A DNA stretch of 64,000 nucleotides, from NCBI RefSeq assembly GCF_009727055.1, contig NC_052357.1, positions 6,152,881 to 6,216,880 of the forward strand, written 5' to 3'. Of this stretch, positions 44,794 to 57,041 are shown piece by piece. This stretch comes from Benincasa hispida (taxonomy: Eukaryota > Streptophyta > Magnoliopsida > Cucurbitales > Cucurbitaceae). Position 1 is the first letter of the stretch. Each line of letters starts with the position of its first letter. The translations under genes and the position numbers were made by a program. The notes beneath the pieces are model-generated. The model searched no databases. It worked only from the letters and a program-made list of their open reading frames with translations, and had not been told where the DNA came from.

Positions 44794-45520
44794 TGTCACA
44801 CCCCCTCCCAAGCCTTAAACCCCTAAGACCGGGAAGGGAGCGTGAGAGTGATTATAACCCTTCTAAGACAATATTTGTACTAAATATTGTTTTCTCTATT
44901 TATTATGATTACAATGGGTTTACAACATTTACCTATTTATCTATACATGTAATCAATAGGTTCTCATTATCCGACTTTATCTAAATGACATCTCCAATAA
45001 ATATAGGTACCAATACTCACCCTATTTATTATATTAGTTAATTAATCCTCTTTTCCGATTTTGTTTACACATGATCTACGTGGGGTCCCTCCATGTATTA
45101 TTTTATGCCACAGTAAAGCATTTTGAATGAAATATGTAGTATGTGTTTGTTGCGTGTGGTCCGGTACTCTAGTTTTGAATGACCTCTGCTCCGATACCTG
45201 AAAGTGGGGGGGCGGGGGGTTCAGGAAAACAATTTGAAGAGTGTGAGCTACTAAGCCCAGTGAGTGGTTCTTTTTAAGATGAAAATCATTTTGAAAATCA
45301 TCATTTTGGGAAACCAATCACATGTTGGCACTCACACTGAACTTAAGTGCAATCAATGGCATAATCACGAAGCTACTAATTTGTATTCCAACATCAACAC
45401 ATAGCAAGCATATCTTATCATCAAACAATACAATCACCTATGGAAACCTTCCTATGATCTCAATTCCCACCAGTGTGTACATTGACCATTTTATTTATCC
45501 CGCTAGCAATGCTTAGGTAC

Positions 45521-45620
45521 TTGACCATATTTCCCGTCGGTCATCATCGACTATTATTTCCCGCCGACCGAAGTCGACCATTATTTCCCACCGACCGAAG
45601 TCGACCATTATTTCCTGCCA
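45521..45620. repeat. 27-bp tandem repeat inside the solo LTR
   Basis: About three copies of CGACCATTATTTCCCGCCGA / CCGAAGT, lightly diverged. Confidence 0.75.
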
Positions 45621-46135
45621 AGCACCTTTTGTTAAGCATGCTAACTACATCTCAGGCATAATCACAGTTTCCATAGTCACACATAAACAATATCATGGCT
45701 TCACAGTATTTACGATGCACTTCTCTTTTAACTTAAATGAATATTCACAATGGACTCTACTGTAATGCTTGCAAAAGATGACAACAAACCCTATAATTTA
45801 TAGGATAGCAAATTCTAATATCCCCAGACTGTGATGTTCAGGTTATACAACTATAATATTCACATTACGTATTAATTTATCAAAGACACAGTGCTAACAA
45901 AAAGGTATAACACCCATAGTACATCAAGCTACTCACTGTACTTTCTGACTAATAAAGCACGTACTATTTGCCAAATATACTGATTTTATCCAACTATCAT
46001 GCTCACAAATGATGCCCTGGAGTGACATAACATTTACCACGCATACTAACTAGCAAAATTATCATGCTAGCAGGGATGGTATTTTCTAATGCAACATAAT
46101 ACGTACAACATCTATTGAATTACTAAAAGCAATGT

Positions 46136-46349
46136 AACACTCACAACATATGTTAACTATCAAAACTATAACACTCACAACAATGTAACACTCACAACAT
46201 ATGTTAACTATCAAAACTATAACATCATAAATGTTAACAGACTCACAACATATGTTAACTATCAAAACTATAACACTCACAACATATGTTAACTATCAAA
46301 ACTATAACACTCACAACATATGTTGACTATCAAAACTATAACACTCACA
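46136..46349. repeat. 34-bp tandem repeat inside the solo LTR
   Basis: The unit AACACTCACAACATATGTTA followed by ACTATCAAAACTAT recurs about six times, some copies truncated or with small insertions. The minus-strand frame 46086-46280 is the translation of this array. Confidence 0.85.
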
Positions 46350-47599
46350 GTAAGCTTTCTTAGAAGGAAATTTGGGCAGCACCTCCCTCGAGCTTCTCTC
46401 TTTTAAACTCATAGAACTACCTCACTCTCTCAACACGACTATTACTACTGGAATTTGTTTGAGAATGAGTTTAATTCTTCAGCCAAAGCCTCCTATTTAT
46501 AGTCGTTTTCAACTCTTCTCTATGTGACAACACATCCTACAAGTGGCCTCTTTTAAATTACTGGGGTTAACTGAGCTTTTGAGTTGTCTAATTTTAAGTT
46601 TGCCAACCAAAATTACTCCTATGGCATGTAATCTTGGCCGTGCATTTTAATCCCTAAGTTTTTGCATGAAATCTCCTTTTGCCACCTAAATTGCTTAATT
46701 TTTGACTTAATTATCAAAAATATCAAAGATCACATTACATTCCTTAACACACAGCATTCTGTCCAAATCTCACTCTTTCCGCTCTCGCTTTCTCCAACTT
46801 TCTCACTCATTTGACTCTCGGCAGTGTCGCTCTCTCCATGTTTCTCGCTAATGATCTCGCTCTCTCCAGCCTTCTCGCTCCACCAGTCTCGCTCTCTCCC
46901 ATTCTCTCGCTCAAATCTCGCTCTCGCTCAAATCTCGCTCCATTCTTTCCAACTTCCTCAAATCTCGCTAGTGAGTTACCCTCACTGCTTGCGACACGTG
47001 GATTCCATTTTTTTTTACTTACCCCGTACACTGATAATTAATTTTCACCTCTAAATCTCCCAATAAACAATCTCTGTACAAAGGTATCCAAATTCTTCCC
47101 ACCTTCAAATTATTAATTTCAACCTCCCAAGCCTTCCATTGAACAGTTTCCAATGAAAAGTTATCTAATTTCCTTTGTCCCCCGAATTCGCTAGCTTCCA
47201 ACTTCTTTATTAATCTTCCCCGATTCTGCCCACTTATTCATAGCTATATATGTTATTGTTGGATAATTATTAATAAATTTCTTAATTTATCAAAATTTCC
47301 CCTAAATTCCACCCAACTTCCTCTTAATTTAATTTATATTTTTCATTCATAATTTTAATTATATTTTCCTTTATTTTCAGTATTTTATTTTTCCCTTTTT
47401 TCTGAATTAGGGTTAGGGTTTTACAGATACCAACAATAATATGCAGAATATGCATATATTTGAGGCGGCTGTTAATGATGTGAAGGAATCAAATTCCCGC
47501 GGAAGCGTATAAACGCCTTGCATTTAGACATTCAATTTTTATGGAAACAAAAACAGTAAAATAAAACATGCATTTGTAGGACAAACATTCAAAAAAAAA

Positions 47600-48590
47600 A
47601 ACTATAAGCATGCTAGAAAAGAGGAAGAAGAGAAGAAATCAAAACTCATATTTATTGATTGTTCTAGCTTTCCTCTTCCATTGTTATCAACGATCTTGAA
47701 CTTCTCCAATGAAGAAGGACACCACCAACAAGGTTACCTTGCTATTCTCTAGGATTTCCAATCCTGATATTCATTAACACCATTATAGGAAGCCAACTTG
47801 TTCCAATAGTATCAGAAGACAAACTCCCGGCATGCCTTAGCTGCTAACATGAAGTTTGTACACACATTATCGTTATTGAACTTTGTTGTCGGGTTCAAAC
47901 GGAAATGATGGATACAAAGGGCATGGAATGCATTGGGAAAAATCATAGCAATAGATTTTGCAATGCTTTTGTGTCGACGGATACAAACACCAGCCCATTA
48001 ACCACATCAACCATTAATTGCAATCTTCTCATAAAACCACGTCTTTGAATCATCATTTTTCTTGTAATCCAACCAAAAAGCAAGTGGGTATATCTGCATA
48101 TTAGCTCAATGAACACCACTACAAGCATAATACCGTATACTTCCCTTTCATATAGGCAGCATCAACCATCATCACTGGTCTGATGCAGTTAAAAAAACCT
48201 TTGATTGTAGCCCCAAGTACCATATACACGTACTTAAAATGCCCATCAGGGTCAATCTCTAGGACAATCTTTAACACTTCCCCATATTATGGTGACAAAT
48301 GAAATGACTCTTTAGGGAACCCTCTCGTTAAGGACAACAAGCTTCCGTGGATCACCATGCCCTCTCGTAACTAATTCCACCATGTACTCCTTGAGAAAGT
48401 CTTGAATAATTCCACTAAGATGAAATGAAAATGGTGTTCGCCATGAAATAACACCCAATTCATCAATTGTTGTTGAATTCATACACTGCTCACCATTAGT
48501 TGTTGCAATACTATCACCCAACGTTCCTCTGTCAACTTGTGATTCTACATTCAACATTGAATCTACCTCTATGGTCTTCGAGTCTAGTCA
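47600..48590 (-). pseudogene. Mutator-like (MULE) transposase relic
   Basis: Read on the minus strand from about 48265 down: DPDGHFKYVYMVLGATIKGF, then the DDE-core segment CIRPVMMVDAAYMKGKY. It continues with frame breaks through KENND..WKWFYEK-like text to KSIAKSIAMIFPNAFHALCI, then HHF at about 47960-47890, and AAKACREF near 47840. These are the ordered blocks of plant MULE transposases (RPV..DG...KG.., then ..SI......P...H..C..H). Several stops and frameshifts make it non-functional. The upstream frame 48557-48312 may be its N-terminal side. It is interrupted by LTR insertions on both sides. Confidence 0.75.
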
Positions 48591-48623
48591 TCAATCAAGT
48601 CCACATGATCCACATGATCATCA

Positions 48624-48955
48624 TGTTGGAGTTTATGTCCTAAATCTCATGTATCTTGTGGTTTGTAAAGACAAATTACATATCTAATAAAATAAGAGGT
48701 ACTTAATTGACGTTTAAACTTCATTAATTTAATCCAATAAACTAAGATCCAAGGTCATCTGATGAAACTTAAACATGTATATGGAGATATAAAGGTGGAT
48801 CATATTTAAGTGATAATCTAAATGGTCTGTAGTATGTGGATAAGACTGGGTACATATCCTGGTGATACTACGAATATGATATGTTTTGTAGATGCTAAAA
48901 TTGTTGTAAAATGCTACAAATGATTTGATCCTGATCATTCATGTGGAGATTCAAG
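48624..48955 (+). repeat. L2-family LTR 5'-end fragment, plus orientation (left arm of an inverted pair)
   Basis: Starts TGTTGGAGTTTATGTCCTAA and runs through the GATCCTGATCATTCATGTGGAGA block. It stops near 48955, where the sequence switches to the opposite orientation of the same LTR. Confidence 0.65.
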
Positions 48956-51525
48956 CAACAACTCACTTAAGATTAAGGTGAAGTCACATATGATTATCTT
49001 AGTGAAAGTTAGTTTCTACAAGCAATGGTGTTATACTGAGAAACTAATCATTTTGTGGTCCGGTCTTATATAAACTCTTTATATAGGATCCATCCACTCA
49101 TATGTCTCGACATGAACAATATGAATTATATAGTCTGCAACACTTTTATAATATGGGTCGTATCGATAGTGTCACTAGGATAAGGCAGCCGACCTTAACC
49201 ATATACTGCAGACCTTTTAGGTTTTTACGTGAACATGATCCACTTTTATGTCTAACACATATTGTTTAAGTCATATTAAACAACATTAGTGTTGGGATTG
49301 GTATTCTAATTCTCTTGGAGTCTCGTTGTTTGTAATGATACATATTATTTGATGAATAAAATAAATGTTATTTCATTTTGACATTTACTCATATCCAATA
49401 AACAAAGCTCCTTAGGTATCTTATGTGAACTTAAGCATATATATGTGACATACAAGTGGATCATGCCTTAAGTGATAACCTAAATAGGTCTGTAGTATAA
49501 GGATTAAAGTGGGATACCTAATCCTGGTGACACTACGGATACGACCCGTTTTGTAAAGGTTTGCAAGTGTTGTAAACTACTATAGATGGTAGATCCTGAC
49601 ATTCATATGAAGACGTGCGAGCAGGGGTGTTCTATACAAAGAGTTTGTATAAGACCAGACCACGAGATGACTAGACTCTGTATATAACGTTGTTGATACT
49701 AGAGACTTACATCTCACCTAAACGACCATAGGTGACATGACCTCAGTCCTGAGTGTTTTGGAAACTCCAGTCTTTGAGGGTGGTCCTTTGATTAGTATGG
49801 GTGAGAGTGGCCAGATTGCCAACTCAATATGCCTACCATTTTGGGAACTTGTTTGATTTGGGAGCTGGGAACTCAATCCACAAGATGGAATTCACTCCTT
49901 TCCCAAAGCAGGGATAAGTAAAGAGATTGGTCCCTTAAGGGTTGATTTCAGGGCTTTAACATAGTAGCCACAACTTCTCTTTGGAAGAGAGGACTCAGTC
50001 ATAGTAGGACTATGACTTATGTTCATTAGAGGGATTAGTGGTACTTAATGAGTTAGATGTAACTACAGGGGCATAATGGTTATTTGCCGAGTTGTACTTA
50101 CGAGCGATCTGTGAAGTGTTGTCGCACTGCTGATTGGTTAAGATGGACACATAATATATATGTGGTAAGGAGAGTTTAGTTGTCGATCTTTAGTAGAGTG
50201 CTTAGCAATTAACTGATGGTAGATCCCGTGACTAAAGAGTTTAGTCAGTTATTCATGTACCGTTGGAGCTTCGAGCTACAAGTCCATAAGGTCCCCTTGG
50301 TAGCTCAATGGATTCAGTTGAGGATCAGTTCTTGGTGTTGATTTGAAATGTTCAAATTGACAAGAGATAATTCGATTATATATGATATGTTCGGTATGAT
50401 GTATAAGATACATCTAGTGGAGGATTAATATAAATGAGATTTACATTAAGTACTATGGAATAGAAAAAAGAGTTATAGTTTATATGTTTCATGAGATGAA
50501 ATATTAAAACTATAGGTTATAATATAGTATGATATGTTAGTTATCATTTATATTTATAATCATATTAATTATTGGATATTAAATCTTTTTCTCTAATAAC
50601 CAATTGAGTGGAGGTTATTGGTGGTTTCATGGTAACCGTGAGATAAAAGGAAAATTGTTTTCCTAATTTTAGTAAGGTTGAAAAATTATGATTTGAGATT
50701 CTCTCTCGGAAAGTAATCTCACGGAAGTTTTCAAGTAAATAAGATTTACTAAGCGACAACTTGGAGTGAGCTAAACGATCGTGTAGTGTTTGTAGGCGAT
50801 AGACACACAACTAAGTGATGAGCTAAACGATCGCGTAGCTTTTGCTAGACAATCACTTAGCTTTTGCTAAACGATTGGACATCGACCTATACGATAGGTT
50901 CAACCTTCTCCCACTTGCTCAATCATTTACATGATTGTTGATTCCTCCGTCTTCTGCCTCAAACCAAGTTCACACAGAGCCCACTCTCTAGATTCTCACA
51001 CCGAGAACACCAAGGTAGCCTTCTTGGTGGTGTCATACTCAACTCGACGCTGTCGAGGTTCTGTAGAGGCTATTTGTGTTGTTAGGGTGTTCATGACCGA
51101 GGCGATCACTGAGTTCGAGTGCGTGGTGTTCGTGCAGTGTAGCGGTTGTGTTGGACGAGCATTCGAGGTTTCCGTGTTCGAGCGTTCGTGAGCAAGGAGC
51201 ATGGAGATGAGTCTACAAATGTGTGTAGATTTCTCCTTGATTATTTGTTGTATCATGCTGTAATTTTTGTATTCAATGCATAACCATTTGTTTCTGTTTA
51301 TGACTGTCATTATAAAGTTCATACATGATTGTAATTTGGAATGATCTTTCTGCTGCTCATGGAAATCCTCGTGGTTGATTTCCTTCACTTAGATCTTAGT
51401 TTATCGGATTGAGTTAATATTATTTAAATGTGAAATAAAATACTTCTTATTTTATTAAATAAATAATTTATATTTACAAATTTCAAACTACAAGATCCTT
51501 GAGATTTAAGACACTAAATCCAATA
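48956..51525 (-). repeat. L2-family LTR 5'-end fragment, minus orientation (right arm), split by a solo LTR
   Basis: 48956-49289 carries the CAACTCACTTAAGATTAAGG to GTTTAAGTCATATTAAAC blocks in minus orientation. After the nested solo LTR the element resumes at 51388 (CTTAGATCTTAGTTTATCGG) and ends near 51525 with the inverted LTR start (ACACTAAATCCAATA). With 48624-48955 it forms a long inverted repeat. Confidence 0.65.
49290..51387 (+). mobile_element. Solo LTR (family L1), 2098 bp, nested in an L2 fragment
   Basis: Starts TGTTGGGATTGG and ends GATTTCCTTCA. Flanks are ATTAG (49285-49289) and CTTAG (51388-51392), a 5-bp duplication with one mismatch. It matches along its whole length, inverted, the LTR at 57042-59113 that belongs to a copia element. 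The open frames at 50931-51191 (+) and 50996-51388 (-) lie in the LTR and are mirrored in the other copy (57148-57432), so they are LTR sequence and not genes. Confidence 0.85.
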
Positions 51526-51855
51526 AGAATGCTATTAGTCTTTAGATCTCTAGCCATCTCGGGCAACACGTACCCCATGATTTAATACAGAATGCCATTA
51601 TTCTTCAGATTTCGGGCCATCGCGGGCAACATGTACGCCAAGATTTAATATAAAATTCCATTAGTATTTAGATCTCGAGGTACATGCTGCCCGAGATGGC
51701 CCGAGATCAAAAGACTAATGGCATTCTGTATAGTCTTTATATCTTGGGCCATCTCGGGCAAGATGCACCCCGAGATTTAATACAGAATGCCATTAGTCTT
51801 TAGATCTCGTGCCATCTCAGGCAACATGTACCCCCATATTTAATACAGATGCCAA
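51526..51855. repeat. About 64-bp minisatellite with one inverted unit
   Basis: The unit AGAATGCCATTAGTCTTTAG, ATCTCGGGCCATCTCGGGCA, ACATGTACCCCGAGATTTAA, TAC recurs about five times. One unit (about 51672-51730) is inverted relative to the others. The same AGATCTCGGG words occur near the left MULE part (43730), which suggests the array belongs to that element. Confidence 0.8.
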
Positions 51856-52026
51856 TAGTTTTATTCCATTCATGATTGGATCGTTATATTAAGGGATCAT
51901 TGTTATATTAAAAATTCAACAAGTTCATATTTTACTAAAAATAGTTACAAAAGCTATTACAAGAAGGTTCTGTTAGCCCATAATTGTATAGTTAGTTAAT
52001 TCCAAAACAGGGGAATATTATCCTGC

Positions 52027-52685
52027 CTAAGCGTATCTAAGGGGGTCAAAGTTACATTGTATTAAAAATTTTTTGTACAAAATATCCCACAATCTCCTCC
52101 ATAGATTGTTGTAGTGCAGTCTTAACATGATACACTCTTCACGGTGTTGTGGGAGATTCGACTTTGCTACTAGGATCTCATCCTTATCCAGTAGAGCTGG
52201 AAGTACTGTCCACATGTTATCTAGCTCATTCAATAGATTGACATTGGATGCTAGTGTGATTAGGGAGTCCCATACGAGTATCTGCCCGACGACCATGTCG
52301 ATCACAAAAAGCACTCAATGGCATCCACCCATGTTGTACAACATGTAAATATAGTCAACTTCTTTCCAGGGTGTGTTGTGATCTGGCTGTTCCCCTTGTA
52401 TATATCTCAGAACCATAACCCTTCACCCAAGTGTATTCCATATCCAAAGAGCTAGTGCTAATCTTAATCTCATTATACAACCCTGGGCTACGTCTAAGAA
52501 AATTTTGCATACCAATAATTAGAGAGTTAGGTTTTACGCTTATTTGACAATACATATACATATTATGTAAAGATATGTACTCACCGAGATAGTTCTGTCA
52601 GCCGTAATAAACTTCTTCTTCAAATGGGTTGGATCGAATTGTCCATTAACTTTTTTTGAGTGAACAAAAATAAAGTGTCGATTGT
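52027..52685 (-). pseudogene. Ulp1-type (C48) cysteine protease relic carried by a MULE
   Basis: The minus strand from about 52375 down reads WKEVDYIYMLYNMGGCH, a stop (TGA at 52315-52317) where Trp is expected, then VLFVIDMVVGQILVWDSLI, ELDNMWTVLPALL and SNLPQHRE. The (H)W......V...I.VWDSL pattern with a catalytic His before W is that of the Ulp1-like proteases common in plant MULEs. The C-terminal Asp/Cys part is degraded (LWRRLWDILYKKF). The upstream frame 52690-52561 (KVNGQFDPTHLKKKF) is probably from the same gene. Not functional. It is cut off at 52.69 kb by a gypsy fragment. Confidence 0.65.
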
Positions 52686-52688
52686 TTG

Positions 52689-53015
52689 CCCTTGGAGGCC
52701 TATGAGAACTCAAGGATCTACAAGGAAAAATCAAAGCTAGTTCATGATAGAGGCCTTTTGAGAAAGGAATTTCGGGTTGGGCAGAAAGTGTTACTCTATA
52801 ATTCTCATCTATCACTTATGCCCGGTAAATTGAAATCTAAATGGCTTAGTCCCTTTGAGGTTATTAATTTATTTCCCTATGGTGCTGTGGAAATTAGAAA
52901 TCTGGAAACTGGGAAGGAATTCAAAGTGAACGGGCACCGCTTAAAAATTTTCAATGAAGGAGAAGTCAATTATGTTAGTACAAGCTTCTTGTTGGCTCCA
53001 CCTTCCATCACTTGA
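52689..53015 (+). pseudogene. Ty3/gypsy polyprotein, C-terminal end of integrase (5'-truncated)
   Basis: Open frame without a start of its own: LEAYENSRIYKEKSKLVHDR, KEFRVGQKVLLYNSHLSLMP, GKLKSKWLSPFEVINLFPYG, AVEIRNLETGKEFKVNGHRL, KIFNEGE. This is the conserved GPY/F-like module at the end of plant gypsy integrases (KV..GQKVLL...GKL.S.W.GPF.V....P.GAVE). It ends at TGA 53013-53015. Everything upstream (gag, protease, RT, RNase H, integrase core) is missing. It is followed by 1.2 kb of non-coding DNA and the LTR. Confidence 0.85.
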
Positions 53016-54244
53016 GCCCGTATCAACAGGCATCTAGCAAAGGACGTTAAACATTGCGCTACCTAGAGGCAACCAGGAGTTTTATTTGCTTTTCTTTCCT
53101 TTCTTTTATATTTTATATTTTCTTTTTGATTTAAAATATCGGCTGACTACATTTACCCTTCTTTATAGGAGATGTGCAATTTTGACTCTTGAGGTATAAG
53201 ATGATTATGCCAAAGCCCAAAAATCCAGGGGAGCTTTTCTGTTCCATTTTTTCCCATTTCTCTTTTTGTCTTTAGTATTCAGGACAATGCATATTTTTAA
53301 GTTAGGGGTGAGTGAAGCATGTTTATGATTAAAAATTAAATTGATTCTGTCATGGTGTGCCTATTTTTGTTTGCTTTGTTTGCTTTATCCTTTCAATGAC
53401 TTATTGATGACGCACTCAATGGGTTCCTTATGCTAAAAAGGATAATTTTCACAATTTGAGCTTTTTATAAACAATTTTTTCTCATGAGATCCATGTAAAA
53501 TGAACCTAAGTTGAAATTTTTTCGATTTTAAATCCTTTAAAGTCTTAGAAATGGATTATTTATCTCAAATTTTTATTGTCACCTCGAAAAGCCCCCTATT
53601 GGCTTGGGAGTAACTTTTAGTGCCTGAGAGTAAAACAAGATAGTGAAAAAAAAAGCCTAGTGTATGTGAAAAATAAAAGAGAAACATACTAGTTGCCTTT
53701 CTCTACTTAAAAAAAAAAAAAAAAAAAAAAAACAGTGTGCATGTGTGCATGCATAGAGGTGAAAAGAGCTACCTCCGCTGTGTTCTGTTAGGTCCCGCGA
53801 GAAAAGAGTGATAGGTTCCTGGCAGTGGAGTGCGAAAGCTAGCCCTATAGTTAAAATAAATATCTTTTAATTCTTTTGTGCATGAGTTTTTGGGCTTTCA
53901 TTGATAGTGTTACTCTTTGATTAGCAATATCAGTATGTCTTTAGCCGACGACCGAGCAAAAGAGAGGGAAGATGAATTGGGAGATGGATAAGACCTTTTC
54001 GGGCACTTTATGATTAATGAAAAAAATTATTTCTTAGTTTTTTTTCGTTTGTACATGGTTTGATTGAAAAATAACCTTTTTTATAAAAAGTCTCAATTGT
54101 GTGATTATTTGGTTTGATTTATTATGCGACCCTATAGACTATTGAGATTGGAGAAAGGATTCGTTAAATAGAGTGAACATTTTCTTATTGAAATCCATGA
54201 CTGAATTTTATCTTGCTCGGGACGATCAAATCTTAAGTTGGGGG
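53016..54244 (+). other. Gypsy 3' non-coding region before the LTR
   Basis: No coding sequence. It contains an A24 run (53709-53732) and ends in a polypurine tract AAGTTGGGGG (54235-54244) directly before the LTR, as expected for second-strand priming. Confidence 0.7.
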
Positions 54245-55659
54245 TGTTTGTTAGCTTTAAAAAAGAGTTAAATTTATAGCCTTAACTTTCTATATTTGGG
54301 TAATTATTGGATTTTATTGTCTTATTTTGTAGGAGAATTAACCCTATAAAGCCAACATGTGGAAAAGACAAAGAATTGAGCAAAAGAGCGAAAAAACTAG
54401 AGTCTAAACGCTCTAAATCAAGTTGAGTTGAAAAAGGACGATTTTGCCTTGTGCTAGTGTCTTAACGCTTATCTCAAGCCTAAGTCCAACGATTATTCGA
54501 CGCTGAAAGGCAGTAACTTCAGGAACAGGGCAGTGTTGCTTTGCCCAGAGCGTCACGACGCTCTGAAGTTGAGTCACCGCCACCGTTGCAATGTCCCCTG
54601 ACACTGAAGCTTAACGCTGGAAGATAGAAGCGCAGCGTCACAACGCTGCGAACATTAACGAAGAATCAAGGGCATGGGGGGCGCAACCAAGCATTACAAT
54701 GCTTGACCCTAGCGTCGCAACACCGTGAGGATATTATAAATAGGTTCTTCGGGGTTAGCTTTTGAGGTAGCCATTACTCACTCGAGAATAAACCCAAATA
54801 AAGAGAAAATTGAGAGTTTTTGAGTGATTGAGTCAAATATCTGAGCAATTATTGGTATAGTTAGCCTCAATTCTTCCTTTTTGATCATTATAGTATGAAT
54901 ATGCCTTTTACAGGTTAAATTATTTTCTTGGGATAGTTTGTATGTCTTTATTCTTGAAGGCCAAATAGTTTATTTTATTCAATTGTTGTGAACCCTTTGG
55001 GGGATTTGTTTTATTTTTAATTGAATTCAATAAATTTTTCTGACAAATTGATTTGTTGAAATTCATGTTTGCAAAATCTTTCTAGCCTATGCATTGTTGA
55101 TCGATTGAGTTACAAATATAAGGGTCGCATGGTTGAGGTCTAGACTTTTTCTGGCCAAGTTCATGTGGGTCCTAACATAATCTTTGCCAAATAAATCATG
55201 CATCAAGTTATGGCTTTCCGACTTGTTGAATGTCTCGACAATTGAACTCTTTTTTTTAATGCTTTTCAGTTTTAACTTGGGCGTCACTAAAAAGGAAAAG
55301 TTTTTAACTGAATTAGGGCTGGTTTAGATTTTTATAAAAAATTGGCTAATTGGACTATTAGAATTTCTAATAGGTTAGGGGTTTATATCTAATCCCAAGT
55401 TTTCCCCTCAATTTGATTCAAAATCTTTTTTTTCTGCACTTGCTCTGTTTCTTTTCTCTATTTATTTAATTTCCCTTATCAAAACCAAAACAATTATAAT
55501 CTTTTTTTTTTTTTTTGGAATTCATAAATTGTCCTAGATTGATTCAACAATCTCCATGTGGATTCGACCAATCTTACCGCTTTGCTACGTTTGTGGTATA
55601 AGTTTTAGATCGGTAAAAATAAATGATTTTTATTCGATTTTGGGGTTGAGTAAACGACA
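54245..55659 (+). mobile_element. 3' LTR of the truncated Ty3/gypsy element
   Basis: Begins TGTTTGTTAGC after the polypurine tract and probably ends GTAAACGACA at 55659. It contains the CTCCATGTGGATTCGACCAA-type segment and TACCGCTTTGCTACG near its 3' end, typical of LTRs of this gypsy group. The neighbouring sequence then switches to an L2 copia LTR fragment. The end is placed by that switch and a terminal CA, so it is good to about 10 bases. Confidence 0.65.
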
Positions 55660-57041
55660 TCGATTCTCGAGTCTGAACAGTGAGAACCCAGGAGTGGTGG
55701 GCTCTGACTATTTTGGTTTGAGGAAAAGGTTTGGGTGGAGAAGGTGGATTGAGAATTCTCTCAAGAACACAAGAACACGGAACACTTCTGTAAAACTCTC
55801 AATCGTTCAACAACTTCAACATGTGGAAGAAGAAGAAAAATTGTTTTTCTTTTATTTTCCTTTTTGCCATTAGAAAAAAATAACCACCCACTAAAGTGGA
55901 CAGAGAGAAAAAATGGAAAATATTATTAAAATAATAATAAAATAATATAAATAAATATAATAACTAACTTATCATATCATATTTATATTAAATTATATGT
56001 TATATCAAATATAACATATAACCCATAGTTTTAATAGTGTATCACATACAATATAAAATATAGTTTATTTTCTCTATTTTATGGCATTTAATATAAATGT
56101 CATATACATTAAATTTAACTATGAATCACATTCATAGAAAATATATTTGAATCTCATTCAAATATTTATTTCCTCTCATTTAGTTATAATGTATCAAATA
56201 CATTATGACATTTATATCATATATAATTGAAATAATTTAATTATATATCCCTTTATTAATTGGAACAACTCAAATTAACCCAAAAACTGATTCAAAACTA
56301 AATTCTTTTGAGCTACCAAGGGGACCTTATGGACCTGTAGCTTGAAGCTCCAATGGTACATGAATAATTAGTTAATCTCTTTAATTACACTATTCACCAT
56401 TCGTTAACTGTCGGGCGCTCCACTAAAGACTGAAAATTGCACTCTTTGCACTATAGATATATTTCTATGTCTATTGGATATAACCAATCAATAGTACGAT
56501 GACACTTTAGAAATTGCTTGTAAGTATAGCCAGGCATAATTACCATTTTCTCCTGTAGTTACACCTAACTTCTTAAGTACCACTCAGCCCTTAAGGGAGC
56601 AATTTATCTATTTACCCTTGCTTTAGAGAATGAGTGAATTCCATCTTATGTAGTTGTGTTACCAGCTCCCCAATCACACGAATCTCTAAAATAGTAGGCT
56701 TATTAATTCGGCGATCTGGCCACTCTCACCTGTACAAATCAAAGGACCACCCTCATAGGTAGGAGTTCACAACTCACTCAGGATTCAGGTCATGTTACCT
56801 ATGGTCATCTTGATGAAATGTAAGTCTCTATTATGAACAGTGTTATATAATGAGACTAAACATTTTGTGGTTCGGTCTTATATAAACTTCTTTGTATAGA
56901 ATATCCCTGCTCGCATGTCTAATACATGAATGATCAGGATCAGATCATTTGTAGCACATTACAACCATTGTAACACCTACGAAGTGGGCCATACCCGTAG
57001 TGTCACCAGGATAAGGTACCCAGCCTTATCCATCTACTACA
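55660..57041 (-). repeat. L2-family LTR fragment, minus orientation
   Basis: Carries the same ordered blocks as 4280-6071 (55920-57040), truncated on the left by the gypsy LTR and on the right by the inserted L1 LTR at 57042. No coding capacity; the frame 55556-55873 crosses the junction and is accidental. Confidence 0.6.

Larger units (their letters stand above)
44794..47425. mobile_element. Solo LTR, 2632 bp, with exact 5-bp target duplication GATAC
   Basis: Starts TGTCACACCCCCTCCC and ends TTAGGGTTTTACA, with GATAC on both sides (44789-44793 and 47426-47430). TG...CA termini plus a 5-bp duplication define an LTR, and no internal region is present. The TGTCACACCCC start suggests a Ty3/gypsy family, but without coding sequence this is inference. 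Orientation is likely + from the terminal sequences. It contains two tandem arrays and a TCTCGCTC-rich stretch (46770-46975) that yields spurious overlapping open frames. Confidence 0.85.

Noticed and set aside
46807..47054. Overlapping 74-76-codon frames on both strands
   Set aside because: They are produced by a TCTCGCTC-type low-complexity run in the solo LTR.
50931..51388. Open frames of 86 and 130 codons on both strands as possible genes
   Set aside because: They lie wholly inside an LTR, have low similarity to any family I recognise, and the equivalent region of the second LTR (57148-57432) is rearranged in frame.
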